Positions 61,569 to 64,000 of a stretch of DNA of 64,000 nucleotides are shown here, one piece after another; within the stretch, counting starts at the first letter, position 1; each line of letters opens with the position of its first letter. Origin of the DNA: Rhinopomastus cyanomelas (lineage: Eukaryota > Chordata > Aves > Bucerotiformes > Rhinopomastidae); the NCBI GenBank assembly GCA_013400115.1, contig VXBP01005581.1, positions 310,001 through 374,000 of the forward strand, in the 5' to 3' direction. A program made the translations under genes and the position numbers. The notes under the pieces were generated by a model that worked only from the letters and a program-made list of their open reading frames with translations, did no database searches and had not been told where the DNA came from.

Positions 61569-62556
61569 NNNNNNNNNNNNNNNNNNNNNNNNNNNNNNNN
61601 NNNNNNNNNNNNNNNNNNNNNNNNNNNNNNNNNNNNNNNNNNNNNNNNNNNNNNNNNNNNNNNNNNNNNNNNNNNNNNNNNNNNNNNNNNNNNNNNNNNN
61701 NNNNNNNNNNNNNNNNNNNNNNNNNNNNNNNNNNNNNNNNNNNNNNNNNNNNNNNNNNNNNNNNNNNNNNNNNNNNNNNNNNNNNNNNNNNNNNNNNNNN
61801 NNNNNNNNNNNNNNNNNNNNNNNNNNNNNNNNNNNNNNNNNNNNNNNNNNNNNNNNNNNNNNNNNNNNNNNNNNNNNNNNNNNNNNNNNNNNNNNNNNNN
61901 NNNNNNNNNNNNNNNNNNNNNNNNNNNNNNNNNNNNNNNNNNNNNNNNNNNNNNNNNNNNNNNNNNNNNNNNNNNNNNNNNNNNNNNNNNNNNNNNNNNN
62001 NNNNNNNNNNNNNNNNNNNNNNNNNNNNNNNNNNNNNNNNNNNNNNNNNNNNNNNNNNNNNNNNNNNNNNNNNNNNNNNNNNNNNNNNNNNNNNNNNNNN
62101 NNNNNNNNNNNNNNNNNNNNNNNNNNNNNNNNNNNNNNNNNNNNNNNNNNNNNNNNNNNNNNNNNNNNNNNNNNNNNNNNNNNNNNNNNNNNNNNNNNNN
62201 NNNNNNNNNNNNNNNNNNNNNNNNNNNNNNNNNNNNNNNNNNNNNNNNNNNNNNNNNNNNNNNNNNNNNNNNNNNNNNNNNNNNNNNNNNNNNNNNNNNN
62301 NNNNNNNNNNNNNNNNNNNNNNNNNNNNNNNNNNNNNNNNNNNNNNNNNNNNNNNNNNNNNNNNNNNNNNNNNNNNNNNNNNNNNNNNNNNNNNNNNNNN
62401 NNNNNNNNNNNNNNNNNNNNNNNNNNNNNNNNNNNNNNNNNNNNNNNNNNNNNNNNNNNNNNNNNNNNNNNNNNNNNNNNNNNNNNNNNNNNNNNNNNNN
62501 NNNNNNNNNNNNNNNNNNNNNNNNNNNNNNNNNNNNNNNNNNNNNNNNNNNNNNNN
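61569..62556. other. Assembly gap, 988 N
   Basis: A run of N with GC-rich or C-rich low-complexity sequence on both sides, typical of regions that sequence poorly in birds. ORFs spanning it are artefacts of translating N. Confidence 1.
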
Positions 62557-62960
62557 CCCGGGTACACCCGCACCCCTTGGCATATCCCCACACTTCCCAG
62601 CACCCCCCAGCACACACACACACCACCCCGGTATACACCCACACCACCTGCTACACCACCTGGTACACCCCCTGGCACAGCCCTGGCACATGTGCACGCG
62701 TATCCCCCCAGTAGGCACCCTACATACCCTACAGCACACCTCGATACACCTCCCCGTACGCCCTCAGTACGTCAACACACGCAGCCCTGATACACCCCCG
62801 CTACACCCGCACACACACGATGCACCGCCAGTAGACCCCCAACAGTACACAACCCCCTTGCACACGCACACACACCCCATCACACCACCCACCCTGACAC
62901 ACCCCCCCGACTGCAACCCCTCTCACACTCCCACCCAACACCTGGGCAGACCCCTGCGCT
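62557..62960. repeat. C-rich low-complexity sequence (TACACCCC-like units)
   Basis: Degenerate units such as GTACACCC, GATACACC and GCACACAC repeat with no fixed period. The plus strand is poor in G. The minus strand has G-runs that fit a quadruplex pattern at 62888-62908 (three G, one G, three G, 7-base loop, three G, one T, three G). Confidence 0.8.
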
Positions 62961-63209
62961 GACCCCTGCGCTGGGGGTTGTTTGCAGGTTCCTGTGTGTC
63001 ACCAGGTCACGAATCCTCACCGAAACACCCGACTAGCGATGCAACAGGGTAAGAAAAGAGACCCCCTTGTTCAGCAGAGGAGAAAGTCACTGCTTTGCTC
63101 AAGGTTCTTCCCCGACTTTGTTTTCTTTTCTCCTACAATCCAACCTGTTCCCAGGCTGGAGAAGCTCCTCTGGTTTGTGTGACTTCACCAGCCCCCCTGC
63201 GAATTTTCC
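62820..63209 (+). repeat. 390-bp direct duplication, copy A
   Basis: Appears identical to 63376-63765, offset 556. It starts ATGCACCGCCAGTAGACCCC and ends GCGAATTTTCC, where a single N follows. It contains a weak exon-like stretch (62988-63048) between TTGTTTGCAG and GTAAGA, in a frame without stops. The perfect identity and N borders point to assembly duplication, not to an ancient repeat. Confidence 0.9.
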
Positions 63210-63210
63210 N

Positions 63211-63374
63211 GGCGGGGGGCGCGGGGGCCGCCATCTTCTCGCCCCGCGGCTCCTTCCCGCCGGCTGCCGCCTCGGCTCAGCCCCGCGCCATGCCCGGCCC
63301 CGGCCCCGGCAAGGAGGTGGCGAGCGGGGGAGGATGACCTTCGCGGGACGACGGTGCCGCTGCCGCGCTCTGCG
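63211..63374. promoter_or_regulatory. 164-bp CpG-island fragment between single Ns
   Basis: Extremely GC-rich (GGCGGGGGGCGCGGGGGCCG at its left end) and very different from the CA/C-rich and AT-rich sequence on both sides. Single N bases at 63210 and 63375 mark its edges. It holds a minus-strand TISU start element, and on the plus strand a 15-codon ORF (63289 on, MPGPGPGKEVASGGG). It is likely the core of a gene promoter that the assembler placed here, correctly or not. Confidence 0.6.
63227..63238 (-). promoter_or_regulatory. TISU / YY1 start element with candidate start codon
   Basis: The minus strand reads GAAGATGGCGGC, a perfect match to the published TISU consensus SAASATGGCGGC, which combines a YY1 site with a start codon in genes with very short 5' UTRs. 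From this ATG (63234-63232) eight codons, MAAPAPPA, are readable before the N at 63210. The alanine/proline-rich start is common for proteins encoded in CpG islands but identifies no family. Confidence 0.55.
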
Positions 63375-63375
63375 N

Positions 63376-63765
63376 ATGCACCGCCAGTAGACCCCCAACA
63401 GTACACAACCCCCTTGCACACGCACACACACCCCATCACACCACCCACCCTGACACACCCCCCCGACTGCAACCCCTCTCACACTCCCACCCAACACCTG
63501 GGCAGACCCCTGCGCTGACCCCTGCGCTGGGGGTTGTTTGCAGGTTCCTGTGTGTCACCAGGTCACGAATCCTCACCGAAACACCCGACTAGCGATGCAA
63601 CAGGGTAAGAAAAGAGACCCCCTTGTTCAGCAGAGGAGAAAGTCACTGCTTTGCTCAAGGTTCTTCCCCGACTTTGTTTTCTTTTCTCCTACAATCCAAC
63701 CTGTTCCCAGGCTGGAGAAGCTCCTCTGGTTTGTGTGACTTCACCAGCCCCCCTGCGAATTTTCC
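63376..63765 (+). repeat. 390-bp direct duplication, copy B
   Basis: Second copy of 62820-63209. Unlike copy A, it continues without a break into unique sequence (AGGGCAGTGCCCGCAGCC), so it is probably the copy in its true place on the right side. Confidence 0.9.
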
Positions 63766-63972
63766 AGGGCAGTGCCCGCAGCCAAAACCAATCTGTGCAG
63801 TGGAGACTCCAAAATCACTTCTATTGCATTAGGGAGATGCTAAATTTACTCCCTACTGGCTAATTAATTTGAGGACTACTTAGTCTTGGATGTAGCCAAT
63901 ACCTTTAGCCCCACCTCCAGCTTCGTCACATCTTGCTGCTAGGGGTGAAGGTGCTGCACACACACTAGAGCT
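63766..63972. other. Unique non-coding DNA
   Basis: AT-richer again; no feature recognised. Confidence 0.5.
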
Positions 63973-64000
63973 CTCACAGAATCTCAGTGTTAGGGGCTGG
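63973..64000 (-). mobile_element. CR1 LINE, 3' tail cut by window edge
   Basis: CTCACAGAATCTCAGTGTTA followed by GGGGCTGG matches the reversed start of a CR1 3' end. The rest lies outside the window. Confidence 0.75.

Noticed and set aside
61073..62962. Very long ORFs (389 to 550 codons) around the gap
   Set aside because: Most of their length is N translated as unknown residues; the readable ends show no domain.
1..64000. Endogenous retrovirus or LTR elements
   Set aside because: No primer-binding site, gag/pol motif or paired LTR was seen; the only retroelement proteins are CR1 ORF2 ends.
1..64000. CRISPR arrays, operons, or bacterial features
   Set aside because: The window is vertebrate nuclear DNA; no regularly spaced repeats or prokaryotic genes are present.

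Overview
This window reads as nuclear DNA of a bird. The main evidence is about 28 copies or fragments of the avian LINE CR1, in both orientations, covering roughly 10% of the sequenced bases. Most are 5'-truncated and end in the CR1 3' tail, here built on ATTCTGTG or ATTCTATG units. Many closely matching copies with open reading frames suggest a lineage with fairly recent CR1 activity. That is reminiscent of woodpeckers and allies, but the lineage is an inference.

No protein-coding gene can be called with confidence. The only recognisable protein sequence is the C-terminal end of the CR1 ORF2 protein, left in several copies (13.8, 31.1, 33.9, 47.3, 55.4 and 57.5 kb). Other ORFs of 60 to 184 codons look like chance ORFs. 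The window is best read as intergenic or long-intron sequence approaching a GC-rich promoter region at the right end.

Layout: 1-52 kb is mostly unique AT-rich non-coding DNA with scattered CR1 copies, a few microsatellites, and two small CpG-rich patches (38.4-38.6 and 50.2-50.5 kb). One CR1 copy (27.2 kb) carries a 60-bp hAT-like miniature DNA transposon with an exact 8-bp target duplication. From 52.7 to 60.2 kb CR1 copies are dense, and this stretch also holds two YY1-type motifs with a 41-bp tandem repeat (54.1-54.4 kb), a duplicated AAAGGTCA module (54.9 kb), a CpG-rich block (57.9-58.7 kb) and a compound CR1 foldback cluster (59.4-59.8 kb).

From 60.9 kb the sequence becomes very GC-rich and runs into a 988-base assembly gap (61569-62556). 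After it lies a C-rich, G-quadruplex-prone stretch and then two 390-bp direct copies separated by a 164-bp CpG-island fragment bounded by single Ns. That arrangement looks like an assembly false duplication. The 164-bp fragment carries a perfect TISU/YY1 start element on the minus strand, so a real gene start may be hidden or misplaced here.
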